Assembly (NCBI RefSeq): GCF_028769735.1
Contig: NC_088178.1
Span: forward strand, 8,994,001 to 9,058,000
Reading direction: 5' to 3'
DNA length: 64,000 nucleotides
Source of the DNA: Zonotrichia leucophrys gambelii
Lineage: Eukaryota > Chordata > Aves > Passeriformes > Passerellidae
The position numbers were made by a program, and so were the translations under genes. Positions 11,101-21,979 of this stretch are shown here, piece by piece; within the stretch, counting starts at the first letter, position 1, and each line of letters starts with the position of its first letter. Under the pieces are notes generated by a model. That model did not search any database. It was not told the origin of the DNA and saw nothing but the letters and a program-made list of their open reading frames with translations.

Positions 11101-14100
11101 TGGCACGGTCCAGAAGGGGAGGCCCAGGAAACGAAAGAGCCCTGCCTTGGGAGTGGACATCGTCAGCTACAACTCAGGTGGGAAACACACGCCGAGTCTG
11201 CCTCCCGCTCCCGCGAACAGAGCGTTCTCGGGCTTCCCCTCAGCCAGGCAGTGCGTGAATAACTCAGCCCGGCCAAATCTTGCTTAACCATTGGAAAATC
11301 AAACAAACAGCCCTCTGAGGGTTGGAGCATTTGCAGGAAAGCTAACAGCCGCCCTCCTCAAAGGCTGTCTTTGCCTATTAATGTCAAACACCCAAACTTA
11401 GCCACTTCCCAGGGTAAAGACAAAAAAAAAAAAAAAAAAAAAAAAACCCAAAAAAAACCCCCCCACAAAACCAAAAACTCCAACCCCAAAACCACATAGC
11501 TTTCTCTGCTGGAATCTCAGAGATGTAGTTATCATTATTTATATTTGATTAGCTAAAAAAAATTCACCACTTAAACCTCAAATTAAGAGTAACCAAATGA
11601 ATAAAAAAAATAGAATAAAAGTTATAGTATACGGTTCCTACAATACCAATGTAGTATGCATATAACTCAATTTATATATTGAATTTATAGTCATTAATTC
11701 TTCAGGCTGAATAATTCTGTTTTACTGACACATAAATGATCAAACTGTACAAGAGGTCAACGAATAAATGTTGTTTCCTGTAACTAAACCCTAACAAATG
11801 TAATTAAGGAGAATGATTTCTGTTCTCTCAGCAGTAGGAAAGGAACAAGTGTTGCCCTGTATTAAATATCTTCTATAACTCCAGTCACTTGAATATCCAA
11901 ACCGTGTATAAACAGTGCTAGTGGCCAGAGGTACAGGAGTGTCAGGTATGACCAAGCAGTTGAGGCAGAGTTTCATTAGATGAAGGACGAAAGCAGGAAG
12001 GGTAAATACGAATTGGCAAGCTTCTGACTCCAAAATCGTTTAGGGAACCTTAAGCTTCCCATGGCCGATAACTGAGGAAAGAAAGCCGTGGGAAGCAGGA
12101 GTGATGCAAGGTGTGCTTCCTCATGCAGCCGTCCCGGCAGGGGCAGGGAGCCGGGGCTCCAGGCCCAGGGCTGCGGACAGCGGGCCCCACCGGGGAGCCG
12201 GGAGAGGGCTCAGGGCCTCCCCTTCCGACAATCGCGGGTCGGTAACAGCGCACAGCTCTCGGCCCGGAGCTCTCTCTCCTGCGCCGGGTTCAACCCGCTG
12301 CCACTGAGATCCCTAAGGAATCTTCCACCGCCCCGCTGCCCTCCCCACCCCTCCCCCGGCACCTCCTCTGGGGCCGCTCGTGAAACGGCCTTTAGCTGGG
12401 AACCAGGGAGCTGTGCAAGGCGATTTCATCTCCTCTGATGCGTAGACCTTGGAGCCAGGGTAATCACTGCGCTAATTGTTCCTTGTTAATTGAAGATGAC
12501 ATTGGAATCCCTGGCTACGGAGCGGCTTCCAATCAATCCTGAAAGCTGCTAAAGAAAAGGGAACCTGTAGCGCAGCCAGGATTCATTCAGCCCCAGCTTC
12601 CAATGGTGGATTTCCCGTGTGCCCGCTCCCTGCTCTGGTCTCTATTCCTGGTCCAGGCAGCATCACCCGATTCCCCAGATTCCTAAAGGGAAATAATCCT
12701 AGGGACAATTTAGCGTTAAAATTAGAATCAGAAGTTATGGTAAAATGAAGAGTTGAGGATATGATAAAGCTCCCCTTAAACTTCAGATCAGGACTCGAGA
12801 GAGACATTATTTGCGAATGCTGACATAATCTTTGTGTGCTGGTCTTAAAACTCCCCTTCTGTACAACAACGGGCCGAATAAGATGTACCGCTGACTCCAA
12901 ATCAGATTAAAAATCACCACCCATTATGAAAACACAGCTCATTGCATTGAGAACTCACAGAATTCTTCGGGCAACGGAGAGAAAAAAGAAGAAACCAAAA
13001 CAAATCAACAAACGCTCTGATGCTTTGGACTCAGGCTAGATGGCTGAGAAATCCCTTTTGTTAGGGCCGTGATTTTATTCTTTTTTATAAGCATTATCTA
13101 GCTATGTCCAGGGTTGACACACGGTCTCGAGAAAGTTAGCAGCCAAACCGTGCATCCGGTGCAAACGGCTCCAGCCCATTGACCCCCTGCGCCCCAAATC
13201 CAGGGAGAGGAAAGCGAATCTGGAACAGCTACGAAATGAGTTGCAGAAGATGAAACCGCTTTTTTATAGAAAAAAAAGGTCTCGAACTAATTGGCAGCCA
13301 CTTCCCTACACACATTTTTCGTTCTCTGCCCTGTGACTCAGTAACTGCTCTTGCACGTAATCATTTACAAAGGGCGAGCAGCCCGCAGAAACTCAATGTC
13401 GGATGCGCGGCTGCCGCCTTACCGAGGGAGCAGCGGGCCCCGCAGCCCCCGGCGGTGTCCGGGTCGCGTGGCGGTGTGCCGCCCTGTCCCCGCGGGGATG
13501 GGACAGCCACGGGCACAGCCGTGCCCGCACCGCGCCCAGAGCGCAGCGAGCCGGACACCGCCGCGCCCGCAGCTCCTCAGCCGGGCACTCTGGGGCGCGG
13601 GCACCGCGGCCGTGACCTCCCCAGTGAGCCCAGTTCCCTCCCAAACAGCCCCAGCCGCGGTGTCCGTACCGTGAGCCAAACCATTATGGAAAACCACCCC
13701 GAGCTTTAAAAGCGAAACTCCGATGGAGCCAACAGCTTCACCCAGCTGAGCATGAGCATGGGTGTATTCACAGCCATCCAGCAGGCCCTGGCTTAGATTT
13801 GTGTGCACATTATTTTACAGGGGAGCTGAGCCCTGGTCCAGAATGGAAAATCAGACTCTGCTGCAGAATCTACAACAGCTTTTCTATTCTGTATTTTGTT
13901 TGCTAGTTTAATTTCTTTTTCACAGCTCCTCGGTTGTAAAGTGGAAACACAACAATAAATAACTCAAAATGTTATGAGGTAGAAATCACTCATACTTGCA
14001 AGCTGTCTGGAATTAATGTGAAAAATGGAAGAAACTATTCAAAAGTACTTAAAACATTCAAGGCTTTCTCTATATAACATCTTATATCGTATAATTAATA

Positions 14101-17100
14101 TATAGTTTAAGGGAAGCTGTGTTGACTTAGAACTTAGAGGATATGGAAATAAGATGGTGAAGAAGATTTCCTTAGGAAAATATTTTGCACATCTGTTCCT
14201 CAAAGAGCTATTTACTTCATTTCATTATGTGTGTGTGTGTGTGAAAAACTATGAAGAGTTCACTTGAAGAATTCTTGGCAATAAGAATCAAACTGTTCTA
14301 GCTCTTTTGAAAGCAGAAATTAAACAACCCTCCAATCCTGCTGCAGAGAAATGAGCAGTGTCTTGCCTAACTTTGTGCTTTTCCTTAGTTCTCCAGGAGA
14401 CAGTTTAAGACTCTGCTCTAGGATGTGGCCAAACCACACAACACTGTATAAAAGAGAGTGAGCTGTAATCATGGTATAAACCAGGATTGTCTGAAGATAC
14501 TTGGAGCCCTCTTCTCATTTTCTCTTGAAAATAAAAACCAAAATAAAGTAGACCACCGGCAAAAAGAAAAAGAAAAAAAGAGAGCAGAGTACAGAAACAA
14601 AGGCAGTAAGCAGGACAGAGGAGCCTGAGGAAGTTTGTGTTGAGTGGCCCAAGAAAAACAACACAAACAAGCAGTTTGCAACTCTGAAGTAAAACTTGAG
14701 GACTGAATTCTGGTACTCTGATTTATGTCAGCTCATAAGTTACAGCCCACGCAGTTTGACTGAAGGCAGTGTGATTGCTTGTGAAAACAAGTAGTAAATA
14801 CAATCCAAATCTGGTCTGAAATTGTTTTTAAGGCAACTTTCAACTCCTGGTCTTTTCAGAAGTGTCAGCTTACTTTGTTTGAAAGTACAGATATACTTCT
14901 TACCAAGACTAGGAGCAAAGCTAGCTATAATTAAATATTCACCTGATTTTCTGTCAAAGTGTTGTCTTAACAGCATCTGTTCATGTTGACTTGTCTTATA
15001 ATTCAAAAGAGAAAACACCTTCAAGAAGTTTTTTATTTTCTTGTGGTTTCAAGTTGCTTTGCCTCTGTTTTCAGCAATGCTGACATCAGTCTCTCTGTAT
15101 TGTGTGCCTTCCCTCTTTCTCTTCTCTCTCTCTTGCTCTCAATTAAGAACGGGGATCAGCTAGGCCTTGTAAATAATCCAGTAACTATTGGAAAGCAGTT
15201 CAAAAATCAAAATGAGCAACTAATGAAACTGTCTAATTTACAGACATTCTGAAGCATTTTTAATTAGCTCTTCTTTAATTAATATTCCCTGCTATGATGA
15301 CACAATTAATTTTCTCCTGTGTATCCGAACTATCTTTATAAAATGAGATCCTAGAAATTACTAACCCTTTTGTTTAAGCTGAAAAGAAAAGCACAGATAA
15401 ATTTCTTACTTTTCTTTTTGCTAATGCAATAATTTCTTTCTCCAATATGAAGTAATAATGCTACCATCCCCTAAGAGCTGCAACCCTTGTGTACAATTCA
15501 CACCCAAAAATGTGTAATCTGAAACAAACTTATCTTTCATAAACACTTCGAAAATACTGAATCAGAGAAAGAAGAGAAACTCTTCAAGTTTTGAGCTCCT
15601 AGCTGCTTGCTTGTAGAAATGTCCTAAACCAGTACTAACTAAGACCTACTGCTGATTGGGCTTGGGGGTCTGGATCAAGTCTTGATGCAACTGCTTCCCA
15701 GATATGTTTTACAGATGAAGGGCTTCAAGCAGTTCATATAGACTCCCAGGCAGAGTCCAAAAGCATTCATTTTATCAGCAAAAAACTCAGCTTTTATGAT
15801 GAACTGTCATAACAAACTTCTCTGCTGTACATCTCTTTTTATAGGTGCTTGTGATTTGGGGGAAAGGCTCAGGAACATTCAAAATGCTGGTTTGACCTTA
15901 ACTCTTATCTCAAGCTAAGAATGTTTCAATGAGTAAGATTTCAAAATCTGAATGAGATTTCAAATGACTCTTTGATTGCCCAAAGCAAAACAATCACCAC
16001 AGGGAAAAGACTTGTTTGAAATAAATGCCAAAGGAGACAGAACTTTCAAAGTCTTCCCTCAGTAGGTACAGGCCTTGAGGACATAGCATAAGGATAGGAA
16101 ATGACAATATTCTGGATCTTTTTTGGTCTCATCAATTATCACATCTGTACTTATCCTTGTACTATCTTAGTTCCTTCCTTCCTTCCTTCCTTCCTTCCTT
16201 CCTTCCTTCCTTCCTTCCTTCCTTCCTTCCTTCCTTCCTTCCTTCCTTCCTTCCTTCCTTCCTTCCTTCCTTCCTCTCCTTCCTTCCTTCCTTCCTTCCT
16301 TCCTTCCTTCCTTCCTTCCTTCCTTCCTTCCTTCCTTCCTTCCTTCCTTCCTTCCTTCCTTCCTTCCTTCCTTCCTTCCTTCCTTCCTTCCTTCCTTCCT
16401 TCCTTCCTTCCTTCCTTCCTTCCTTCCCTTCCTTCCTTCCTTCCTTCCTTCCTTCCTTCCTTCCTTCCTTCCTTCCTCCTTCCTTCCTTCCTTCCTTCCT
16501 TCTTCCTTCCTTCCTTCCTTCCTTCCTTCCTTCCTTCCTTCCGCCCTTCCTTCCTTCCTTCCTTCCTTCCGCCCTCCCTCCTGTTACTCAAGAGTTTTGC
16601 CTTGATTTATTTATCCTACATGATGCATGGCACTAACTCCTCGTTCCACTTTGTTTATTTGACAGGTTGTAATGAGAATGAGGCAGATCACCTGGACAGA
16701 GACCAGCAGCCTTATCCCCCATCCCAGAAAACAAAGCGCATGCGTACCTCCTTCAAACACCACCAGCTTCGTACCATGAAGTCCTACTTTGCTATCAACC
16801 ACAACCCAGATGCCAAGGACCTCAAGCAGCTTGCCCAGAAAACAGGCCTGACCAAGAGAGTTCTGCAGGTAAGAAGCCACATGACAGGCTTGACAGAATT
16901 TTCCCCTGCTAGTCAATAGCCTTTCCCTTATGTATAACTATAGCAATGTACATAGAAATACTTTTGCTGGGTGTGTCCCTAGTGGGTGTGCAGAGGGGTA
17001 TGGTGTTACGTGGCAGAAGTGCCAAATGTGTGTGCCTTATTGCCCTGAGGCAGCCAAACACCAAACTGTGGTTTGTGATTAGCTGCATCCTCACCATGAA

Positions 17101-18269
17101 GAGAATGTCTGCAGAGTTCACCCACCCAGTAGATCTCCTGGGGGCAGTTGTCTCTCTGTAGTGACTGCACTAAGGATAGAGATGGCAAATCTACTGATTT
17201 TATGGGTGAAGCCTTTGCGCTCCCCTGAAGGAGTTAATGTGGCCCCTCAGTAAGCAGATCCCTGATGTGTTTGAAGTAAGCTTTGACCAATATGATCCTC
17301 CAGGACCAGCTGGCTCCCCCTCCCAATGCTTGTTAGACGACTGTTTTCCTTAAGGGCCTGCATAGTCAAAAGTCCCCGTGAAGGACAGAGTAGCAAAAGA
17401 TGTTAAAAATCCCTATATGGTTTGTGATAGCTCAGTGAAGTTTAAACGAGGTGTGTATTACATGCAGAGTGCCAAAGAAGGGCAGTGAGTGAGGTAGAAG
17501 GAGAATCTATTAGCGGCAATTCCCGTCCGTGTTACATGTCACCTCAAGCTGCCAGTGAACCTTACAGAACAGAAAGACTAGATGACCCATATCAACAATC
17601 TGTAAGACAGGGATGGTGTAATTACCCCTCCTTCCTCTTCAGCCTTTTCAAATAATCGAGGCAGGCTTTCAGCCTTGGCAAAAATCTGCTTCAATCTTTG
17701 TGTGGCCTGACCTCAAAGCTACCCAACTCAAGAAACACTATGTGGCCATCAAGAGTTGCTCTCTTTGGGTAAGTGAGCAAGCAGATTTTTCTCGAGGCTG
17801 CTCTCTGAGGGTTGTAAGCACCTGTAGCACTGGGCCTGTACACAGAGAGTCAGTACCACCAGTAGCAAGAAAAGCTATAGAATGACTTAGGTGATGTGCC
17901 ACACAAAATCAAACATCAAAAATGAATTTAAAAAGCAAAAACAAAGACAAAAATAAGCAAAGCAAAGCAAAACAAGCATCGGTAAAGAAATCCATTGGGA
18001 TTGGTTTGCAGGTTTGGTTTCAAAACGCAAGAGCCAAATTCAGAAGGAACCTTTTGCGGCAGGAGAATGGGGGTGTCGATAAAGCTGACGGCACCTCGCT
18101 CCCGGCACCGCCCTCAGCAGACAGCGGCGCACTCACTCCACCCGGCACTGCGACCACTTTAACAGACCTGACCAATCCCACTATCACTGTAGTGACATCA
18201 GTGACCTCTAACTTGGACAGCCACGAATCCGGGAGCCCCTCACAAACTACCTTAACGAACCTTTTCTAA
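8020..18269 (+). CDS. LHX9: LIM/homeobox protein LHX9 (five coding exons, whole coding span)
   Basis: Joining 8020-8193, 9876-10078, 10822-11177, 16666-16868 and 18012-18269 gives 1194 nt, that is 397 codons plus stop, the length of the long mammalian LHX9 isoform. All four introns begin GT and end AG, and reading phase is kept. Domains: N-terminal region 1-70, LIM1 about 71-124 (starts CAGCGGKISDRYY), LIM2 about 133-190 (starts CARCHLGIS), basic linker with GRPRKRKSP, homeodomain 267-326 with WFQNARAKFRRN, and C-terminus ending SQTTLTNLF. LHX9 is a nuclear transcription factor. The LIM domains bind LDB-type cofactors and the homeodomain binds TAAT-type DNA; in vertebrates it acts in gonad, limb and brain development. 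The paralogue LHX2 is excluded by the N-terminus (MLFHGISGGHIQGIMEEMER) and by the absence of the LHX2 alanine run. Introns measure 1682, 743, 5488 and 1143 bp. Confidence 0.97.
8194..9875 (+). other. LHX9: LHX9 intron 1
   Basis: GTAAGA to TTGCAG, 1682 bp. No further gene or repeat was recognised. The first ~350 bp remain GC-rich, the middle is AT-rich and the last 150 bp are C/T-rich before the acceptor. Confidence 0.9.
9876..10078 (+). CDS. LHX9: LHX9 coding exon 2 (LIM1)
   Basis: Codes for residues 59-125 plus two bases of codon 126. It begins after a strong pyrimidine tract and TTTTGCAG, and ends before GTACAG at 10079. It holds the whole LIM1 zinc-binding domain: CAGC, then the histidine-containing WHLRCLKCCEC segment, then the CKEDYY end. 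LIM1 is a double zinc finger for protein contacts rather than DNA binding. Reading through the donor meets a stop soon after (TGA near 10131), which supports the splice. Confidence 0.96.
10079..10821 (+). other. LHX9: LHX9 intron 2 (CpG-rich)
   Basis: GTACAG to CTTCAG, 743 bp. About 10330-10760 is strongly GC- and CpG-rich, an intragenic CpG-island-like block that could carry regulatory activity. Open frames here occur on both strands and look compositional. Confidence 0.9.
10822..11177 (+). CDS. LHX9: LHX9 coding exon 3 (LIM2 and linker)
   Basis: Begins after TTTCCTTCAG and completes codon 126 (AG+A), then reads RFSVQRCARCHLGIS. It ends at TCAG before GTGGGA. It holds LIM2 (about residues 133-190, ending in a YCRAHFE-type motif) and the linker with QGEYPPQLSYTELAAKSGG and the basic stretch KGRPRKRKSP, a likely nuclear-localisation signal. 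Codon 245 (Gly) is split, with G here and GT in exon 4. The short open extension past the donor does not resemble LHX9 and is regarded as intron. Confidence 0.96.
11178..16665 (+). other. LHX9: LHX9 intron 3 (largest intron)
   Basis: GTGGGA to TGACAG, 5488 bp. It contains an A-rich run at about 11421-11458, CpG-rich blocks at about 12120-12400 and 13390-13680, a short (GT)n at about 14228-14243, and the (CCTT)n tract just before exon 4. The stretch 12440-12560 is rich in TAAT/ATTA and looks like a candidate conserved element, but conservation cannot be tested here. No second gene was seen. Confidence 0.9.
16171..16581 (+). repeat. (CCTT)n tetranucleotide microsatellite, ~410 bp
   Basis: An almost uninterrupted TTCC/CCTT array of about 100 units, with rare interruptions (CTC, CCC and GCC near 16274, 16425, 16477, 16503, 16543 and 16570). 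It lies in the sense-pyrimidine orientation of LHX9 and ends about 84 bp before the exon 4 acceptor. Reading frames through it (FLPS repeats, or GRKE repeats on the other strand) are artefacts of the array. The assembled length may be inexact. Confidence 0.98.
16666..16868 (+). CDS. LHX9: LHX9 coding exon 4 (first three quarters of the homeodomain)
   Basis: Acceptor TTTATTTGACAG, then GTTGTAATGAGAATG, which completes Gly245 and reads CNENEADHLDRDQQ. The homeodomain starts at residue 267 (TKRMRTSFKHHQLRTMKSYF). The exon ends after VLQ (residue 312, homeodomain position 46) at the donor GTAAGAAG, phase 0. It therefore stops inside recognition helix 3. Two downstream exons can be joined at this phase: 18012 (full homeodomain) or 21316 (truncated isoform). 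A very long (CCTT)n tract ends about 84 bp upstream. Confidence 0.96.
16869..18011 (+). other. LHX9: LHX9 intron 4
   Basis: GTAAGA to TTGCAG, 1143 bp, for the full-length isoform. The last 80 bases before the acceptor are A-rich (runs of AAAACAAAGACAAAAATAAG type) rather than pyrimidine-rich, with only a short TTGGTTTG tract. No other feature was seen. Confidence 0.9.
18012..18269 (+). CDS. LHX9: LHX9 coding exon 5 (end of homeodomain, C-terminus)
   Basis: Acceptor ATTGGTTTGCAG, then VWFQNARAKFRRNLLRQEN, the DNA-recognition helix with the invariant W, F, N and R residues (homeodomain 47-60). The C-terminal tail is Ser/Thr/Pro rich and ends SPSQTTLTNLF with TAA at 18267-18269. It is the canonical last coding exon and runs into the 3' UTR. 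The acceptor polypyrimidine tract is weak: the preceding 70 bases are A-rich, made of runs of AAAACAAAG-like repeats. That could leave room for regulated skipping towards the exon at 21316. Confidence 0.96.
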   Translation, partial: VWFQNARAKFRRNLLRQENGGVDKADGTSLPAPPSADSGALTPPGTATTLTDLTNPTITVVTSVTSNLDSHESGSPSQTTLTNLF

Positions 18270-20825
18270 CAGTTCCTTTTTTTTTTTAAATTCTTACTCT
18301 TCATTATTATTATTATTATTATAATTATTATTATAATTATTATTATTTTCAAGCCTTTTTAAAAAACAAACAAACCCACAAAATATTTGGGAAAACAAAC
18401 AGCTTGATGTGTAGCATCTGCAGCCACTTGGCAAATGAGTTTGAAGTAATATGTTGCTATAATATATGAACATTTATTGTTGGTAAATTGTACTCAAATT
18501 CTTTAAATTTATCAAATGACTGAAGATAAGGTGATGAATCATTCTAATAAGTGCCTCTTAAAATTGTATGTTACTTATTTCCAGAACCTTGAAAAAAATT
18601 GATTGTTCCCCCTCACAAAAAAGATTCTATTCCTCCCTGATAACCAGATAAAAACCATTTTAATTATAGCCAAAAGAATGCTGCTTCAGGATTGTATGTT
18701 CGCTTACAGCATTTAAGAACCCCGAATTCAATTTTATTTTCATAATGCATCCAAAAGTTTTGTACGATTTATTTTTAAATGCTGAAAAATAAATACAAAA
18801 TGAATTAGAGTAATCATGAAAACAGTCAGACTGGAAGTACCAGTGCTCTTTCCTAATGCAGTAGTCGCAAGCCTGCTTCTCCCCGAGCACTGGGGAATCT
18901 CACTGGGATAGCTAAACTCTCCTCTGCCAGTTCTGCACCCAGCTGGGACGTCCTTGGCCACCACTGAAAGCCATTCCTGATGGAGGACTTGGAGAGAGAC
19001 CCAGTGATGAGAGCACATGTGGGTGAGGATGGCAGGACCAGGCCGCTGGTCTCCAAATTTGTGCCCCACATTAAGGAGGCAAGATCTGGAAAAACCTCTC
19101 CAGAGCGAGCTCACTCCTATAAGAATGTCATTAAAGTAACAATAGCAGAGTAACAGTGCAAGTGGAGAGTCCTACTGATCCAAAATGTTGCCTAGGCAGG
19201 GGTTTTAATTTTTGTCTGTCAAGCAGCTCTGCATTTTTGGAATTAAAAAAGATAAAAATTGCAGTTGGCTACACGGCTTCGATGCTGTCCCTCCAAAGCA
19301 AACAAGAGGTTGCCCAGTTACTTTAGGGAGCACAAAAATAATTTTCAAAAAGGTGTACTATTCAATGCATGTGTACTATTCAAATGAAATTTTGACAAAG
19401 CCTCCTTTTTTTTTTTCAGGGAAATGGAAATAAGCAAAATATAATTTATTAAGATGTTTAAGGAAAAAATATTTCAGTACAATTTATTCATTACTATTTT
19501 GAATTTTCTTTAGGTGTTTCCTGAGATTGTATCAGACACTTTGTTTAACACAGGAACTTAAAATCTTTAGTTCATTAATATCTCTAACATACACTTCAAC
19601 TTTTTAAACTTTGTATAAAAGAAAAAAATGTTAGCGAAAATCACACAAAACCAGGAATTGGCAGTGAATAACTTCAAAGCCGATAAACTCAGAAGCCTTG
19701 TGGATGCTGATCTGAATACATTTCTTAGTTTACAATAGTGATCTTTCTTTTTTTAGTTTTATTTAAGCTAAAAGTCTGAATGGTCTGGGCAGTGGTGAAT
19801 GTTCATTTGTATCCTTTTATTGTAGTTGAACACCAATTAGATTGTGGAGAGTCTCAGAAACAAAAAAGAACAAAAACCAGTCAAGATCTATGTCTTGCTT
19901 TTAGTGGATTGTTAAGAATAACTTTGCACATATACCCCACTTTTTAGACACCATCAAATCTCTTTTGGTGGTCAAAGTGGCTATTTAATATATTTTAAAG
20001 GTGTCCTTTTTGGCTGTATAAATGTGTGGTTACATATTGACAGTTCACTGCCCACATTAAAGTGCATTATTGTAATTTTTGCTCAGGGTTTTTAGAAAAT
20101 TAGCACAGAAAAGTAGCTTATTTTTAAAAAAGATGACGGAAGAGATGTTAACACTGTAATAGAAGAAAGGTGTGTTTGCCATTATATATTTAGCAAGTAT
20201 GGTTATCATCTTCTACGGATATTGAATCTTGACTTTTCCTATTTCTATTACCTTATGGGCATTTACCACTAACCAGACCAAAAGACCTTGGTAAGGCTGA
20301 GATCTTTATTAATACACTTTTACAGGTAAAAATATTGATACTTATAAATTTTGTTCTTTGACAGAACAATATATGGTACTAGAGATCTACTTTATTAAGT
20401 AGACTAATTAAAACTCAGTTCTACTATGTGCCTTATGATATACCTTGGGAGTAAGTTTGTGAAAAATCAGGATATATGTGTTGTTTGTTAAATTAACTGT
20501 TTTAAGCCCTTTTGACACCTCACTAGTTTTGTACTGTTTTACCTCTTATTTCTGAAACTCTTTTTATGGTGTATCCTGTTAGAGGGGACAAACATGTCAT
20601 AGAAAGCAGTTGTGCACTCTTTCAGATATAGTTGATAAATCCAATAATCTTATATATTGAGCTTCGTGTTTATAGTACAGTAAGTGGTCTAGCAAAATTG
20701 TCCATGTTTCTTTGTTTATTGATAAATGCATTGTATAGAAACTATTTCCCCTAAATATTTATGGACCAAACAATTGTGATATATCCTATTAAATTTGTGT
20801 GAATAAACCATTTTGAATCTAAGGA
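18270..20825 (+). other. LHX9: LHX9 canonical 3' UTR (probable extent)
   Basis: AT-rich sequence follows the stop, including an (ATT)n-like stretch at about 18302-18350. The downstream end is inferred from AATAAA at 20802-20807, followed within ~35 bases by T/G-rich sequence. An earlier AATAAA at 18788-18793 could serve a shorter transcript. No open frame in this interval resembles a known protein. Confidence 0.6.
20802..20807 (+). terminator. LHX9: Poly(A) signal candidate for full-length LHX9
   Basis: AATAAA in GTGTGAATAAACCATTTTG, with a downstream T/G-rich stretch (GTTTTTTGGGGGGG near 20842). The spacing is typical of a vertebrate cleavage site. Its use is inferred. Confidence 0.5.
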
Positions 20826-21315
20826 GTTTTATTTCCCATCAGTTTTTTGGGGGGGTTTTCTTTGGGGGTTTTTTGTTTTGTTTATTTTTTTTTTAATTTA
20901 AGGTCTACATGTACCTGTGTGTCTCTGCTTTTACGGTACCTATGAACAATTGGTATTAAACACAGAAACACGGCCTTTTAAATATTTTAAAGTACAGTTC
21001 CTTCTTAGGTTTTCAATTTCTTCATATTCAATGTATATGCTACTGCTGGTGCAATTTAGATTTTAGCCTTTTAACCTCCTTTTTTGAACATGCAAAGTAA
21101 TGCCCCACTGATTTGATACTGAAACCCTGTCTTAGCCCTCTAAAAGAGCCAGAAAACTAGGAGCTAAAGTAATTGCATGACAAATATAACCTAAATAGTA
21201 TGATGAAATGAATCAAGATTTAATGCTAGGTATATTGAGCACAAAATAGAATTGCAGACCCCGAAAAGCCAGGTTGCTCTGTAGTTTAATAAATTGTCAC
21301 TATGATTTCTTTCAG

Positions 21316-21372
21316 GGAGAACAAATCATGGGGCATTACAGCCAAACATCCCGACGTTTGAAAATTCCCTAA
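21316..21372 (+). CDS. LHX9: LHX9 alternative terminal exon (LHX9-alpha type)
   Basis: After the acceptor TGATTTCTTTCAG comes an 18-codon frame, GEQIMGHYSQTSRRLKIP, then TAA at 21370-21372. It joins phase 0 to exon 4 after VLQ, giving a 330-residue protein. This matches, to my memory, the C-terminal tail of the mammalian LHX9 isoform that ends ...SRRLKIP (Lhx9-alpha). The product keeps both LIM domains but lacks homeodomain positions 47-60, including the WFQN helix, so it should bind cofactors and not bind DNA normally. It lies about 3.0 kb beyond the canonical stop and about 500 bp beyond the likely canonical poly(A) site. Splicing versus polyadenylation may therefore compete. Confidence 0.88.
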   Translation, partial: GEQIMGHYSQTSRRLKIP

Positions 21373-21973
21373 AGTATTAAAAGAAGGGGAAAAGTTTGAT
21401 CGGAAATCCACTGCAGTGAAGACAAAGACAATATTAGGTTATGATAATCATACATTTAAAAATCTATTGAGCCAAAAAATAAAAACAAAAGACTTGATGT
21501 CATTTCCTGAATGTTAACAAAACATACGTTATTTTATGGTGTCTAATTAACAGAACTGAAGGCTTCAACAAATTGTGTGGTATCAAAAACAAATTTAGAG
21601 AACCTATGTATAAAACCAGAGCAACCTGGCAGCAATCTACCCAGCCCATATTCGAAGAAACCTTTTCTTTTTTTAAAAAAAATCACATTTGTCAAGCACA
21701 AGTACTTGTAAAATAAATCTGAGTGCATTCATTCCACTTGCTTGCTAATGTGTACTAGTCATATCTGTTAAATGGATTTTTGTAAATTCAAGGAGAACTT
21801 TCCACTCATCTGAGATCATAGGAATCAAAACCCGTAACTTTAGTACTATTGTTTCAGAATTAATTTTTTTTAAAATGAGACAACTCTGCATGCACTTTTC
21901 CATCTGTCACATATAGTGTACATTTCTGTATGATGAATTTCTCTTTGATGTTTCTTGTATAATACCTTTCATT

Positions 21974-21979
21974 AATAAA
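21974..21979 (+). terminator. LHX9: Poly(A) signal candidate for the alternative LHX9 isoform
   Basis: AATAAA in CATTAATAAACATTTT, about 600 bp beyond the alternative stop at 21372. TGT-containing sequence follows. Another AATAAA lies near 22833. Which is used cannot be decided from sequence alone. Confidence 0.4.

Noticed and set aside
11178..11287. Continuation of the exon 3 frame to a stop
   Set aside because: Exon 3 ends at a GT donor in the phase that joins exon 4; the extension is unlike LHX9. It could only matter as a retained-intron product.
16101..16919. Long open frame of FLPS repeats with homeodomain residues at its end, and its minus-strand GRKE counterpart
   Set aside because: It is the (CCTT)n array read through into exon 4; the real exon starts at 16666 after an AG acceptor.
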